DNA of 44,287 nucleotides from JANQRV01 sp964533785 (GTDB taxonomy: Bacteria > Bacteroidota > Bacteroidia > Chitinophagales > Saprospiraceae). Position numbers and translations under genes: made by a program. Under the pieces are notes generated by a model. That model saw nothing but the letters and a program-made list of their open reading frames with translations, was not told the origin of the DNA and ran no database searches. The DNA is taken from contig CAZHNG010000009.1 of the NCBI GenBank assembly GCA_964533785.1, positions 1 through 44,287 of the forward strand, read 5' to 3'. Shown here one piece after another: positions 33,086 to 42,709 of the stretch. The number at the start of each line of letters is the position of its first letter. The stretch's first letter is position 1.

Positions 33086-34090
33086 ATGAGCGACAAAAAA
33101 CAAGTACTTTCCTGTATCCAACCGACCGGACATATGCACTTCGGAAACTATTTCGGAGCCGTAAAAAACTGGGTAGACCTTCAGGCTGCGTATGATTGCA
33201 TCTATGGAATTGTAGATTATCATGCTATTACGATGCCTTACAATCCAAAAAAGTTAAGGGAAAACACCTGGGACCTGACTTTCAACCTGATCGCAGTAGG
33301 GATAAAGCCGGAGAATATTTTTATCCAATCCTTAATTCCGGAGCATACGGAATTGTGCTGGATATTCAACGGCTTTACTTCTTACGGGCAATTAACCAGG
33401 ATGACCCAGTTCAAAGACAAAAGTCAACAATCAAAAGAAAAAGGTAAAGATGGTTTTATTTCTGCCGGTTTGTTTGACTACCCGGTTCTTCAGGCCGCCG
33501 ACATCCTCATTTACCAGGCTGATTACGTTCCCGTCGGAAAAGACCAGGAGCAACACCTGGAACTTTCCAGAAACATCGCTGAGCGGTTTAACAATCAGAT
33601 GAAAAAGGAATACTTCAAATTGCCGGAACCGCTTTTTACAGAAGTACCCAAAGTGATGTCTACTGCTGACCCAACACGTAAAATGAGTAAAAGTGCCGGT
33701 GAAAAACACTACATCAATATTTTCGCCGAGGAAGCCCGGATTAAAAAGCAGATCCGATCGGCCGTTACGGATACCGGAGAAGCCACCAACGGGCAGATGA
33801 GTCCTGGCATTGAGAACCTGTATAGCCTGCTACGGGCAGCCGGAAGCCAAGAGGTACACGATCAGCTACTCGATGACTTTCAAAAGGGGACGTTGAAATA
33901 CGTAAATTTAAAAGACGCTGTTGCAGAAGCACTCATCGGGCTTAGCTCCGAGTTCCGGGCAAAAAAGTCGGCATTGATTGAAAACAAAAAGGAGGTGAAG
34001 AAACAAATAAAAGCATCCTCAGCGGCAATCAGGGAAAAAGCCCGGCAAACATTGAGGGAAGTCAAAGATTTAGCTGGCCTTTTGAATTAA
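33086..34090 (+). CDS. trpS: Tryptophanyl-tRNA synthetase
   Basis: 334 aa, full-length class I synthetase. The HIGH element is PTGHMHFGNYFGA (residues 13-25), the KMSKS loop is exactly KMSKS at 199-203, and the Trp-pocket regions GLFDYPVLQAADILIYQADYVPVG and DQEQHLELSRNIAERFN are intact. It charges tRNA-Trp. It ends 45 bp before the DUF4129 gene on the same strand, so read-through into that cluster is possible. No attenuator-like leader was recognised upstream; the hairpin element at 32860 is about 130 bp before the start. Confidence 0.97.
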   Translation: MSDKKQVLSCIQPTGHMHFGNYFGAVKNWVDLQAAYDCIYGIVDYHAITMPYNPKKLRENTWDLTFNLIAVGIKPENIFIQSLIPEHTELCWIFNGFTSYGQLTRMTQFKDKSQQSKEKGKDGFISAGLFDYPVLQAADILIYQADYVPVGKDQEQHLELSRNIAERFNNQMKKEYFKLPEPLFTEVPKVMSTADPTRKMSKSAGEKHYINIFAEEARIKKQIRSAVTDTGEATNGQMSPGIENLYSLLRAAGSQEVHDQLLDDFQKGTLKYVNLKDAVAEALIGLSSEFRAKKSALIENKKEVKKQIKASSAAIREKARQTLREVKDLAGLLN

Positions 34091-34135
34091 ATAAAGTTCA
34101 CTACGCAGATATATTTACGGATAAAAACAAAAAGC

Positions 34136-34846
34136 TTGGGTAAATGCTATTTCCTAATACTAATTTTCGGGTTGGCAAGCTTGAATAGCTTTGGCCAGGA
34201 CGATGAGTATTCCTACGGTGAAGAAACCGGTTCAATAGAAGATGAATATTGGAATTCTGATATAAGAAAGCAAAGATTTGACCGCGAAAAATGGGAAGCA
34301 TTAACCCAAGACATCGATTACACTGAGCCGGAAAGACAGTCGACGAATCCACAATCATCCTTTCCGGCATTTTTGGTAAGCTTATTAAAAATACTGGCCA
34401 TTGTAATTGTGGTGATTATAGTTGCAGTTTTGCTTTTCTATTTGTTGGGGGTAGTTTCAGCCCCTAAAAACAAGCAGATAAAAAAAGGAACGGTCAGTGC
34501 GATAAGTCTCGAGCATATTGAAGAAAATTTAGTTGAATCCGATTTACCATCATTTATACGGCGAGCCTTGCAAGAACAGAATTTCGCTTTGGCCATCCGG
34601 TTGTACTATTTGAACATTTTACAAGCGATGACGCGGAAAAAGATCATCACCTGGAAAAAAGATAAAACCAACCAGGATTATTTGAACGAATTAAATAGTT
34701 CATCCTTTAAGAGCCCGTTTCAAAAAGTAACGGCTATATTTGAACGAATTTGGTACGGAGACCGGCCTTTAGCAGAGGAAGATTTCAAGGCTATAGAGCA
34801 TCAGTTTAAAAGCCTGGTTGATGAAATTGACCGTCACCAGCCCTAA
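34136..34846 (+). CDS. DUF4129 domain membrane protein
   Basis: 236 aa from a TTG at 34136. No ATG is available in frame; the stretch back to the in-frame stop at 34088 has only ATA and TTG candidates, and the TTG gives a good signal peptide (CYFLILIFGLASLNSFGQ). One transmembrane helix spans about 83-108. The C-terminal DUF4129 domain (about 130-235) has the characteristic AIRLYYLNILQAM and YGDRPLAEEDF. In Bacteroidota and actinobacteria this domain accompanies MoxR, DUF4350 and DUF58 genes. It is 24 bp from the next gene. The molecular function is not known; the operon probably forms a membrane complex driven by the MoxR ATPase. Confidence 0.82.
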   Translation: MGKCYFLILIFGLASLNSFGQDDEYSYGEETGSIEDEYWNSDIRKQRFDREKWEALTQDIDYTEPERQSTNPQSSFPAFLVSLLKILAIVIVVIIVAVLLFYLLGVVSAPKNKQIKKGTVSAISLEHIEENLVESDLPSFIRRALQEQNFALAIRLYYLNILQAMTRKKIITWKKDKTNQDYLNELNSSSFKSPFQKVTAIFERIWYGDRPLAEEDFKAIEHQFKSLVDEIDRHQP

Positions 34847-34869
34847 CCTTTTCTTGGACAGCAATAGCA

Positions 34870-36132
34870 ATGCAAAAAAATCGTCTACTCATTATCGGTA
34901 TTGTTTTCTTGGTTCTGATCGGCATGACCTTGCTTTTTGGGAACAGAAAAAAACGTGTGAATTGGCGAGAGACTTACGCTGACGACAGCATGCAGCCTTA
35001 CGGAACAGAAGTTTTATTGGAATTATTAAAATCGTATTTTGAAGGCAAAGAATTGGTTCGTTTGGAAGAAAAGCTGGAAAAGTCTCTACCCAAAAAAACC
35101 AATGAAGCAACCAGTTACTTATTTATTGGCTCGGGATTATGGCTAGATAGTCTGGATGTGCAACAGCTCTTAGCGTATACTAGATCAGGAAATACTGCCC
35201 TGATAGCCAGCAAAGCTATTCCTGATAAATTGATCAAAGCACTCTACAGTAGCAACTATATTTGTGATGAGTATTGGGGAGGATATGATAACCGGACCAG
35301 GCGGGATGTTAAAATGTCCCTCAAACATCCAAACTTCAGTGAGGACAGTGCAAGTTTTTCCTATATAGCTTTTGGTGAAAAGGAGTTCAATAGCTGGGCC
35401 TACATTGACGAGGCCTACCTGTGCAACGAATACGGTGAAGGTATGCTTTCAATAGGTATGGTGAATGACAGTTTAACTAACTTTGTTAAGATTAACCATG
35501 GTGCCGGAGCTATCTATTTACATACCAATCCGGTTTGTTTTACAAATATCCAGTTGCTGGATTGGGATAAGATGGATTATATCAACGCTGTTTTATCACA
35601 CTTTCCAGAGGGCACTATCTACTGGGACAGCCACAGCCAGATACCCGAGTACGCAGTAAATCCTGCCCAAGGGCCAAGACTTAGCCGTGAGAATCCACTA
35701 CAGTATATTCTATCACAACCTCCTTTGGCCTGGGCCTGGTATATTTTACTCGGTCTGGGATTAATTTATTTGTTTTTTAGATCAAAAAGGCGGCAGCGGA
35801 TTATTCCGGTATTGGAAAAAAACGAAAACACGTCCCTGGAGTTCTTAGCTACGATCGGGCGTTTACATTTCTTACGCAACAGCCATAAACAACTCGGCGT
35901 AGAAATGGTACGCTTGTTCAAAACGTTCATTAAAAGACGGTATCAAATACAAGGTCAGCATATTGGAGAAGAAGCCGTAGAAAGGCTAGCCGCCCGCTCC
36001 CAAATGTCAAAAGAATCTATCCGGAAAATATTAATGCTCGGAAATAATATTGAAACAGCCAGCTTTGTTTCCGAGAACACTTTAATTAACTTTCATAACG
36101 CTTTGGACGACTTTTACAAAAACTGTAAATAA
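34870..36132 (+). CDS. DUF4350 domain membrane protein
   Basis: 420 aa. N-terminal hydrophobic segment (about 5-22), an external alpha/beta DUF4350 region (about 40-280) with YGTEVLLELLKSYF and YLFIGSGLWLDSLDVQQLL, then a second transmembrane helix (about 290-308, AWAWYILLGLGLIYLFF) and a basic cytoplasmic tail with helical repeats. DUF4350 resembles GATase-like folds without catalytic residues. It lies between DUF4129 and MoxR genes, with only 4 bp before the latter. The function is unknown; the tail may contact the MoxR ATPase. Confidence 0.82.
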   Translation: MQKNRLLIIGIVFLVLIGMTLLFGNRKKRVNWRETYADDSMQPYGTEVLLELLKSYFEGKELVRLEEKLEKSLPKKTNEATSYLFIGSGLWLDSLDVQQLLAYTRSGNTALIASKAIPDKLIKALYSSNYICDEYWGGYDNRTRRDVKMSLKHPNFSEDSASFSYIAFGEKEFNSWAYIDEAYLCNEYGEGMLSIGMVNDSLTNFVKINHGAGAIYLHTNPVCFTNIQLLDWDKMDYINAVLSHFPEGTIYWDSHSQIPEYAVNPAQGPRLSRENPLQYILSQPPLAWAWYILLGLGLIYLFFRSKRRQRIIPVLEKNENTSLEFLATIGRLHFLRNSHKQLGVEMVRLFKTFIKRRYQIQGQHIGEEAVERLAARSQMSKESIRKILMLGNNIETASFVSENTLINFHNALDDFYKNCK

Positions 36133-36136
36133 AGAT

Positions 36137-37180
36137 ATGGAAAATCACGAAGGTTATTTACCCAAAGAAGAAGAGGATCCCGGTTTAAATCAGTTTTCTT
36201 CTGATAGAAATATTGAAAGAGGAACCAACATTGATCTGCAGCGCGTTTATTTGTCCGTAGAAAGGGTAAAAGAAGAATTGAGAAAAGTAATTATCGGCCA
36301 GGAGGATCTGATAGAATTATTGTTGATAACATTACTCTCCGGAGGCCATGCTTTGATCGAAGGAGTGCCCGGGATTGCTAAAACCCTAACGGCCAAGCTG
36401 ATGGCGCAGTCTTTAGACATTGGGTTTTCACGTATCCAATTTACGCCCGACTTAATGCCAAGCGATGTGTTAGGGACTACTATTTTCAATATGCAGACTT
36501 CTCAATTTTCTTTCAATAAAGGACCCATTTTTTCTAATATCGTACTCATTGACGAAATTAATCGCGCGCCAGCAAAAACCCAAGCCGCCCTTTTTGAAGT
36601 TATGGAAGAATACCAGGTAACGGTTGACGGGCAAACCTACCCGATGGAATTTCCATTCTTTGTGATTGCCACCCAAAACCCCATTGAACAAGAAGGCACC
36701 TACAAGCTGCCGGAAGCTCAACTTGATCGTTTTTTGGTAAAAATTATTATCGATTACCCCAACCTCGAGGAAGAACGTGCTATTTTGTACCGTTTCCGCA
36801 ATGACTTTAAAGTAAATCTAAAACACGACGTAAAAAGTGTTATTGATGTGGAAGACATCAAATTCTGCCAGCAACTGATCGAACAAATCCACATCAAAGA
36901 CGAGTTGTTACACTATATTGCTGCTATTATTCACGACACCCGAAATAACGGGGACTTGTTCCTGGGAGCCTCCCCAAGAGCCTCACTTGCTATATTAAAG
37001 ACCGCCAAAGCAATGGCTGCCGTTAATGGAAGAGACTTCGTTATCCCCGAAGACATTAAATCGATGGCTTACCCCGTATTAAATCACCGGGTGATTTTAA
37101 TGCCCGAACGAGAAATGGAAGGCTACAACACCAAAGATGTTATTAATGACATCATCGAAAAAATCGAGGTCCCGAGGTAA
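36137..37180 (+). CDS. MoxR family AAA ATPase
   Basis: 347 aa. Walker A is GVPGIAKT (about residues 77-84), Walker B is VLIDEINRAPAKTQAALFEVMEE, and FVIATQNPIEQEGTYKLPEAQLDRFLVKI is the near-invariant MoxR signature. AAA_lid_2 domain at the C-terminus (about 265-340). AAA+ chaperone ATPases of this branch usually work with a DUF58/VWA partner encoded immediately downstream. Here the next gene is an outer-membrane protein, so the partner is missing from the cluster. Translated right after the DUF4350 gene (4 bp gap), hence certainly co-transcribed with it. Confidence 0.94.
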   Translation: MENHEGYLPKEEEDPGLNQFSSDRNIERGTNIDLQRVYLSVERVKEELRKVIIGQEDLIELLLITLLSGGHALIEGVPGIAKTLTAKLMAQSLDIGFSRIQFTPDLMPSDVLGTTIFNMQTSQFSFNKGPIFSNIVLIDEINRAPAKTQAALFEVMEEYQVTVDGQTYPMEFPFFVIATQNPIEQEGTYKLPEAQLDRFLVKIIIDYPNLEEERAILYRFRNDFKVNLKHDVKSVIDVEDIKFCQQLIEQIHIKDELLHYIAAIIHDTRNNGDLFLGASPRASLAILKTAKAMAAVNGRDFVIPEDIKSMAYPVLNHRVILMPEREMEGYNTKDVINDIIEKIEVPR

Positions 37181-37262
37181 TCTTTCCACAAGAAAAATCT
37201 ACGATCCTTCACCTTAACTTGCAGAAAAGAAAGAATCTTTATTTTGCAGAAAATTGCAGAGC

Positions 37263-39035
37263 ATGAAATCAGTCTTCTTACCGTTGCTGGCTTGTTTTGG
37301 CCTTACTACATTGGTTATGGGCCAGGGATCGGGTATTCCTTTGGGTAACCAGGCTTACCAGATTCTCGACAGATTGTCCATAAAGACAGACATTGCCACT
37401 CCATTTCATACCAGTTTGAAAAACTTTGAACGCAGAGACGTCATTGCTTTTTTGTCTAAACTTGACACCGCCGGAGTTGCTTTATCCGCTCAGGATCAAC
37501 AAGACCTACAATTTATTTACGACGATAACAACGAATGGCTGGCTCTTACGGATTTCCCCACTACCCTGGCCGGTGAAAAGGTTTTTTTATCCTCTTCCGG
37601 AGAAAAGCTGACCCAGATGGAAGCCAGTCTGAGGAGTGCTAAATATCGTGAAAGTCAAAAGCCTTTTTTGAACTATTTCTACCAGACGCCCGCCAATTTC
37701 TGGGAGGTGAATGAAAAGTATTTTCACTTGCGAGTCAATCCATTATGGAATTTGCAACTAGCCGAAGCCCAAAATGATGAAGACTGGATCTACCTGAACC
37801 GGCGCGGCTTTGAAGCTAGGGGTGGTATCGACGACCGTATTTACTTTTACCTGAATTTACTGGAATCCCAGGCCAGGTTTCCGGATTACGTCAGGCAATT
37901 TATCCGCGAATTCAGAGCAGTCCCGGGTCAGGGGCTGTATAAAAGATACCAAAATAGTATCCTCGGCTTTGAGGATGGAAATGACTATTTGAATAGCCAG
38001 GGATACATGAGTTTCAACTTTTCCAAACATGCGGGTATGCAGTTTGGCTACGGCAGAAACTTTATCGGAAACGGCTACCGGTCACTATTGCTTTCGGACT
38101 TTTCCAATAATTACTTGTACCTGAAGCTCAACTGGAAAGTATGGAAGTTTCATTACCAGAATATTTTCGCAGAACTATCGGCAAGTTCAGCCAGTGGAGT
38201 GAGAGGAGATAACCTGGTACCCAAAAAATACATGGCCACCCACCATTTGAGTTTTGATGTATCGCCCAACTTAAATATCGGGGTTTTTGAATCAGTTATT
38301 TTTAGTCGTGAAAATCAATTTGAATTTCAATATCTGAATCCGATTATTTTCTACCGCGCTGTTGAGCATGGCCTCGGAAGCCCGGATAATGTTATCCTAG
38401 GAGCCGACATCAGATGGGATTTCTTAAACCATTTCAGAGCCTATGGCCAAGTACTGATCGACGAATTTAAATCTGAAAATGTGTTTGGTGGCAACGGCTG
38501 GTGGGGCAATAAATTTGCCTTTCAGGCCGGCTTAAAATACATTGATGCTTTCGGTATTGACCACCTTGATCTACAAGCGGAATTCAATAGTGCCCGCCCG
38601 TATACTTACACCCACAGAGACAGTACTTCCAGTTATACCCACTATAACCAACCGCTGGCTCATCCACTAGGTGCTAATTTTCAAGAACAACTCCTGCGGA
38701 TACGATATCAGCCCTTTAAAAAATGGATCGCAGAAGCCCGGATCATCGCAGCCGAATACGGAGAAGATCCTAACGGGCTCAACTACGGAAGCAATCTATT
38801 ATTGCCCAACAGCACGCGCGTACAGGACTTTGACAACGAGATCGGCCAGGGCATTAATACCCAAACGACCATCATTGGTTTAAATCTGAGCTACCAATTA
38901 GCTCATAATGTTTTCCTCGATGCCAACTATTTTTACCGCAATAGCAATATTATCGACAATAACCTGGATTTAATCACACAGTATATTGGCGGAGGAATAC
39001 GGGTTAACTTAGCCCGGGAATACCATGATTTCTAG
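37263..39035 (+). CDS. RemB/Wzi-like outer-membrane protein
   Basis: 590 aa from the ATG at 37263; a TTG three codons earlier is less likely. Signal peptide at 1-20 ending in VMGQ. The N-terminal part has the pattern GNQAYQILDRLSIK typical of Bacteroidota Wzi/RemB relatives; the rest alternates aromatic beta strands, e.g. MQFGYGRNFIGNGYRSLLLSDF and FYRAVEHGLGSPDNVILGADIR, consistent with an outer-membrane barrel ending in an aromatic residue (YHDF). Wzi anchors capsule in enterobacteria; RemB supports gliding in Flavobacterium. Either role is possible here. It starts 83 bp after the MoxR gene on the same strand. Confidence 0.7.
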   Translation: MKSVFLPLLACFGLTTLVMGQGSGIPLGNQAYQILDRLSIKTDIATPFHTSLKNFERRDVIAFLSKLDTAGVALSAQDQQDLQFIYDDNNEWLALTDFPTTLAGEKVFLSSSGEKLTQMEASLRSAKYRESQKPFLNYFYQTPANFWEVNEKYFHLRVNPLWNLQLAEAQNDEDWIYLNRRGFEARGGIDDRIYFYLNLLESQARFPDYVRQFIREFRAVPGQGLYKRYQNSILGFEDGNDYLNSQGYMSFNFSKHAGMQFGYGRNFIGNGYRSLLLSDFSNNYLYLKLNWKVWKFHYQNIFAELSASSASGVRGDNLVPKKYMATHHLSFDVSPNLNIGVFESVIFSRENQFEFQYLNPIIFYRAVEHGLGSPDNVILGADIRWDFLNHFRAYGQVLIDEFKSENVFGGNGWWGNKFAFQAGLKYIDAFGIDHLDLQAEFNSARPYTYTHRDSTSSYTHYNQPLAHPLGANFQEQLLRIRYQPFKKWIAEARIIAAEYGEDPNGLNYGSNLLLPNSTRVQDFDNEIGQGINTQTTIIGLNLSYQLAHNVFLDANYFYRNSNIIDNNLDLITQYIGGGIRVNLAREYHDF

Positions 39036-39052
39036 GTTTCCAGAAACTGAAC

Positions 39053-39916
39053 TTATTCGATATAATGGTAAGACTGTAATAAAGGCGATAACTCAATAAG
39101 TCTATCAGCAAAATATTTTCCATTCTCTAAGGAATCTAGTTTTGCGTAACTGCTTTTCGCCTTTTTTTTCTCCCCTTCTATGAGATAACCGACTACTCTT
39201 ATATATTCCACCCAAGCCTTATTGGATGGAAACACCTCTTCTTTTTTAGTGATTTTTTTGAGTTCTTTTCTAGCTTTTTTGAACTGGTTCCAGTACATGA
39301 GATTCAAAGCACTTCCAAGTTTTGCTTTTTGCTCCAATTCAAGGTTTTCTGCTTTTCTCTCCGCACGTTGATAATAAAAATTACTTTTTTCCAAGAGAAT
39401 GAAATGACCGTCTCCGGAAAGCAGCTCCGCATTATCTTGATAAGCTTTCCCTAATTCAAAATTGGCAATAGGATCCATCTTGTCAGCCTGCCATTTCACC
39501 AGACTTTGGTAGATCGTAGAATAATCCGCAGGAAATGATAAGAGTAAATCCATCATTTCCTCCGCACTTAACTCTACTTCCACTTTTATTAGTACGTTCT
39601 CAAAGGCGTCAACAATAATTTGGGTGGGCAAGACTTCTACTATAAATTTTCGGACGATTTTACGGTTATTTAAAGCATCAATTCGTACCGGAATAAAATC
39701 TTTCATGATCCGGCCGACCTGCTCTTTACTCCACACCCTATCTTCCATCGCTTTGCTCACATTTATTCCAGACGCCCAAAAGTCGATGAATATTAATTTA
39801 TTTTGCTCCAGTGCAGCAGTTTTAGCCTCTTCTAGAGACTTGTACCACTCAATACTGTTCGCAGATACCGCATTTGTAAAAGAAAAAAAACAGAATAGAA
39901 ACATTATATTTTTCAT
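39053..39916 (-). CDS. Secreted thioredoxin-fold protein lacking the CxxC
   Basis: 287 aa. Signal peptide at 1-19 (AVSA cleavage). Residues about 22-130 are a thioredoxin-like domain: LIFIDFWASGINVSKAMEDRVW matches the WCxxC helix region of the family, but the two Cys positions read S and N-V-S; the cis-Pro is kept (VLPTQIIVD). The rest (about 150-285) is helical, Lys/Glu-rich, TPR-like. A catalytic redox role is therefore unlikely; a binding or assembly role is possible. It is convergent with the RemB-like gene (17 bp apart) and stands alone on the minus strand. Confidence 0.78.
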   Translation of the reverse strand: MKNIMFLFCFFSFTNAVSANSIEWYKSLEEAKTAALEQNKLIFIDFWASGINVSKAMEDRVWSKEQVGRIMKDFIPVRIDALNNRKIVRKFIVEVLPTQIIVDAFENVLIKVEVELSAEEMMDLLLSFPADYSTIYQSLVKWQADKMDPIANFELGKAYQDNAELLSGDGHFILLEKSNFYYQRAERKAENLELEQKAKLGSALNLMYWNQFKKARKELKKITKKEEVFPSNKAWVEYIRVVGYLIEGEKKKAKSSYAKLDSLENGKYFADRLIELSPLLQSYHYIE

Positions 39917-40009
39917 ACTTCCAGAAGCTTTTCTTCTTCTAAATTAAGGGACGAATGGTCAACAATTGACTTCCAGTAGTACTTTTAACAATTATTTAGT
40001 AAGAAAGAT

Positions 40010-41248
40010 TTACTCATACCGGAGTGATTCGATAGGATCCAACCGAGCAGCTTTGAGCGCCGGATAAAGACCGGAGATCAACCCAACCACCGTACAAACA
40101 ATCAATGCCAGGGTAATCCAAAGCCAGGGAAACAGAAAGTTACCTCCCATCAAATAGGTGACAATATTACCAACTAAAACCCCCAGTACAATCCCCAGTA
40201 GACCTCCAATGAGGCTTATCACTACCGCTTCAGAAAGAAATTGGGTAAGAATGGCATTTCGGGTTGCACCAATGGCCTTACTGATACCGATCTCACGTGT
40301 ACGTTCTGTGACGGAAACCAACATTATGTTCATCAATCCGATAGCAGCTCCCAGTAGAGTTATGAGTCCGATACCAACTGCTGCCAAACGCAGGTAGACC
40401 GTATTTTCTTTTACAACATCAATCAGGCTGTCACTTTTCGTTATTTCGAAATCGTTTTCTTCAGCAGCACGCAATCCCCTTACATTACGCATAACGGCAA
40501 TAGCCCGCTCTATTCCCTGGTCTACTTTGGAGGCATCGTTCACTGAGACATATAATCCATAGTCCGTTCTTTGTGTTCCAAAATACCGCTTGCCCAATTG
40601 CAATGGGATCAAAATCCGCCGGTCGTCACCATCATTTTGGGAAGTTCCCCGCTTTTTCAGGACACCAATGACCTTTAATTTAATGTTTCCTGCCGAGATG
40701 ATCTTGTCCATGGCAAACTCTGCCCTACCGTCAAAAAGCCGGTTTAAAACTTCATCTCCTAGTAAACAAACCGGTGCCCCATTTTCTATTTCTCTTGTGG
40801 TAAAATTTCGCCCAATGGCAATCTCATATTTCCTGGCATTCAGATAGTTCTCATTAATCCCCAGGATCAGCGCATTGGGGTCCGTTTCTTTGTCCTGGTA
40901 CTTTATCTCGGCCTGGCCAGAACAAAATATAGAAACCGATACCCGGGCGGGAAAATCATATTTGTCTTTAAATTCCTGTGCCTGGCGAAAAGAGATTGGC
41001 TCTCCTCTTTTCGACCGCCGGCCACCCCGGCTTCCAAACACACCTTCTCCTTTGGGATTAATATCAAAAGCATTAACTCCCAAATAGGCCATTTGACTGT
41101 TGAGCGAATAGATTGCACTGTCAATGGCTGTCAAAATACCAACCAGAGCCATTATACCAAAAGCAATAATGATCAAAGTTAATATTCCACGTAATATATT
41201 TGAGCGCACTGCCCTTATAGCCAAATTGATATTTTCGAATATACTCAT
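40010..41248 (-). CDS. MacB-type ABC transporter permease
   Basis: 412 aa. Architecture of MacB/FtsX permeases: transmembrane helix 1 (about 17-40), a large periplasmic MacB_PCD domain (about 45-270), then three C-terminal helices (about 290-400) ending ALKAARLDPIESLRYE, the standard C-terminal signature. VTERTREIGISKAIGATRNAIL is the FtsX coupling-helix motif. In MacAB-like systems it works with an ATPase and often a membrane-fusion protein; neither gene is in the window. Its minus-strand leader has TATCTTTC (41259-41252), as before coxS and coxG. The exported substrate is unknown. Confidence 0.92.
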   Translation of the reverse strand: MSIFENINLAIRAVRSNILRGILTLIIIAFGIMALVGILTAIDSAIYSLNSQMAYLGVNAFDINPKGEGVFGSRGGRRSKRGEPISFRQAQEFKDKYDFPARVSVSIFCSGQAEIKYQDKETDPNALILGINENYLNARKYEIAIGRNFTTREIENGAPVCLLGDEVLNRLFDGRAEFAMDKIISAGNIKLKVIGVLKKRGTSQNDGDDRRILIPLQLGKRYFGTQRTDYGLYVSVNDASKVDQGIERAIAVMRNVRGLRAAEENDFEITKSDSLIDVVKENTVYLRLAAVGIGLITLLGAAIGLMNIMLVSVTERTREIGISKAIGATRNAILTQFLSEAVVISLIGGLLGIVLGVLVGNIVTYLMGGNFLFPWLWITLALIVCTVVGLISGLYPALKAARLDPIESLRYE

Positions 41249-41359
41249 ACTGAAAGATAAAGCGTTTTAGACCAAATGTGAAACTATAAAACCTGGCTAT
41301 ATCGGATTACTTTCTTGGATGAATGGCAGGAAATGTTAGACAGATGGAATTACAGATTG

Positions 41360-41394
41360 GGGCGGCATAAAAATAAAGGTGTTTTATGCCACCC
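41360..41394. other. Hairpin between the TraB/GumN gene and the permease gene
   Basis: A 9-bp perfect stem GGCATAAAA/TTTTATGCC with a 9-nt loop, extended outward by GGG/CCC across single mismatched bases. An alternative small hairpin ACCCT-AAAG-AGGGT overlaps its right edge. It lies where a terminator for the upstream minus-strand gene would sit, but no U-tract follows on either strand. Confidence 0.5.
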
Positions 41395-41444
41395 TAAAGA
41401 GGGTCTTGCCCTTATAATAAGCTGAAGTACTTACCCTGCGATCT

Positions 41445-42374
41445 TCACTTCTTAATCGGAGTCAATTGGTAGCCTGCTTCTCGCAGCAAGTTAATTACTC
41501 CTTTTTCTCCACCCAGGTGCCCCGCTCCAACGGCAAACAAAGTTGGCGACTGCATCATCATATTCTGCATGACAGGTATCCAGTTCAGATTTCTATTGAT
41601 CAGTAAGAGGTTTTCGTAACGCCCGATCCCTTCTTCATCTGCTTTCATCATCTTCTGCATCCCTTCAATGTCCTGAGTCTTATAGAGATTAACCAATTCA
41701 TCGAACTCATCTTGATCAGAGCCACTATTTTCCTGAATAGCCTGCAGGAGCATTTTAGCCTGGACGCGGTAAGGGATACTGTCAAACAAACTCATTTGAT
41801 ATTCTGCTGTTTCCAGGCCACCAATTTCTTTCTCCTCTTCTTTGGCCATACTCATCAACTCCATTTCGTAAGAAACAACTTCTCCCGGCTGACTCTGCAT
41901 GGTTAGTAGATCTTCAGAGGTTAACGCAGATAGAAACATGGGCTTAATGCGATCTAAAAACATCAGCGGCAACCCCACCTTTTCAAAATGTTTTTCAACG
42001 ATGGTGTATTCTTCGTCATTCAACAAATCCTTCAGCGTAGTATCGTTTTTCATGAAAGCTTGCATCATTAGAGGCATCATTTTATTGAAATCGGTCATAT
42101 CTTCCATATTGATTTCAAAAGTGATCCTGTTGACCTTTCCGAAAGCATTCTTAAAACCATCGGGTAATGCGTAATCCTCTTTCCCGATCATGTGGATAGT
42201 TCCAAAAAGGAAAGACGGACTTTCCAGGTCGTTTCCTGATATCTCCCACAATAAAGCAGATTCATTAAGTGTTTTTTGCGAAGATTCAACCGGCTTTTCC
42301 GCAGCTACCTGTGCTTCCTGAATAGCGTAGAAACCTAAAAAAAATGTGGCAAACAGCAATATCTTTTTCATCAT
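41445..42374 (-). CDS. TraB/GumN family secreted protein
   Basis: 309 aa. Signal peptide at 1-21. TraB/GumN domain across the rest: FLFGTIHMIGKEDYALPD near residues 56-73, which is the GTxH motif, and GAGHLGGEKGVINLLREAGY near the C-terminus, the second His motif. Members related to Tiki proteases use these metal-binding residues; bacterial members have mostly unknown substrates. Two adjacent Met codons start the frame. It is followed 197 bp later by the permease gene on the same strand. Confidence 0.88.
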   Translation of the reverse strand: MMKKILLFATFFLGFYAIQEAQVAAEKPVESSQKTLNESALLWEISGNDLESPSFLFGTIHMIGKEDYALPDGFKNAFGKVNRITFEINMEDMTDFNKMMPLMMQAFMKNDTTLKDLLNDEEYTIVEKHFEKVGLPLMFLDRIKPMFLSALTSEDLLTMQSQPGEVVSYEMELMSMAKEEEKEIGGLETAEYQMSLFDSIPYRVQAKMLLQAIQENSGSDQDEFDELVNLYKTQDIEGMQKMMKADEEGIGRYENLLLINRNLNWIPVMQNMMMQSPTLFAVGAGHLGGEKGVINLLREAGYQLTPIKK

Positions 42375-42709
42375 TTACTTTATCTATTAAATTTGACTTT
42401 TTATTCAAGCCATGGAATTTGAAATTTGATTATTATCCGAACAACAACATAAGCTACCATTAAAAACGGCACAAAAACTTCCTTATTTTGCCTTTTCAAA
42501 CTTATGACCTTGATTGTTTGGTTAAAATATAAGTCTAAAACATAGGGGCGGGTAGGTAGTTCAAATTTCAACAAAATATTCCCTAAGTAATTAGACTTTT
42601 GACGTTAAGTAAGTGGGTTTTGGTGTCTTTGTGATTTTGTGGCAAAAAACTATTCTAAAAGCGAGAATCGCTGGCCAATAACGTAAATACCAGTTGTGTT
42701 AACCAACGA
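42375..42709. other. Intergenic region of 335 bp
   Basis: No gene seen. At 42592-42604 TAGACTTTTGACG matches the left end of the inverted-repeat element at 5826 and 44124 and then stops matching, so it may be a remnant end. The rest is AT-rich. Confidence 0.4.

Noticed and set aside
42592..42604. A third copy of the inverted-repeat element
   Set aside because: Only 13 bases match the left end and nothing else follows, so chance or a decayed remnant cannot be told apart.
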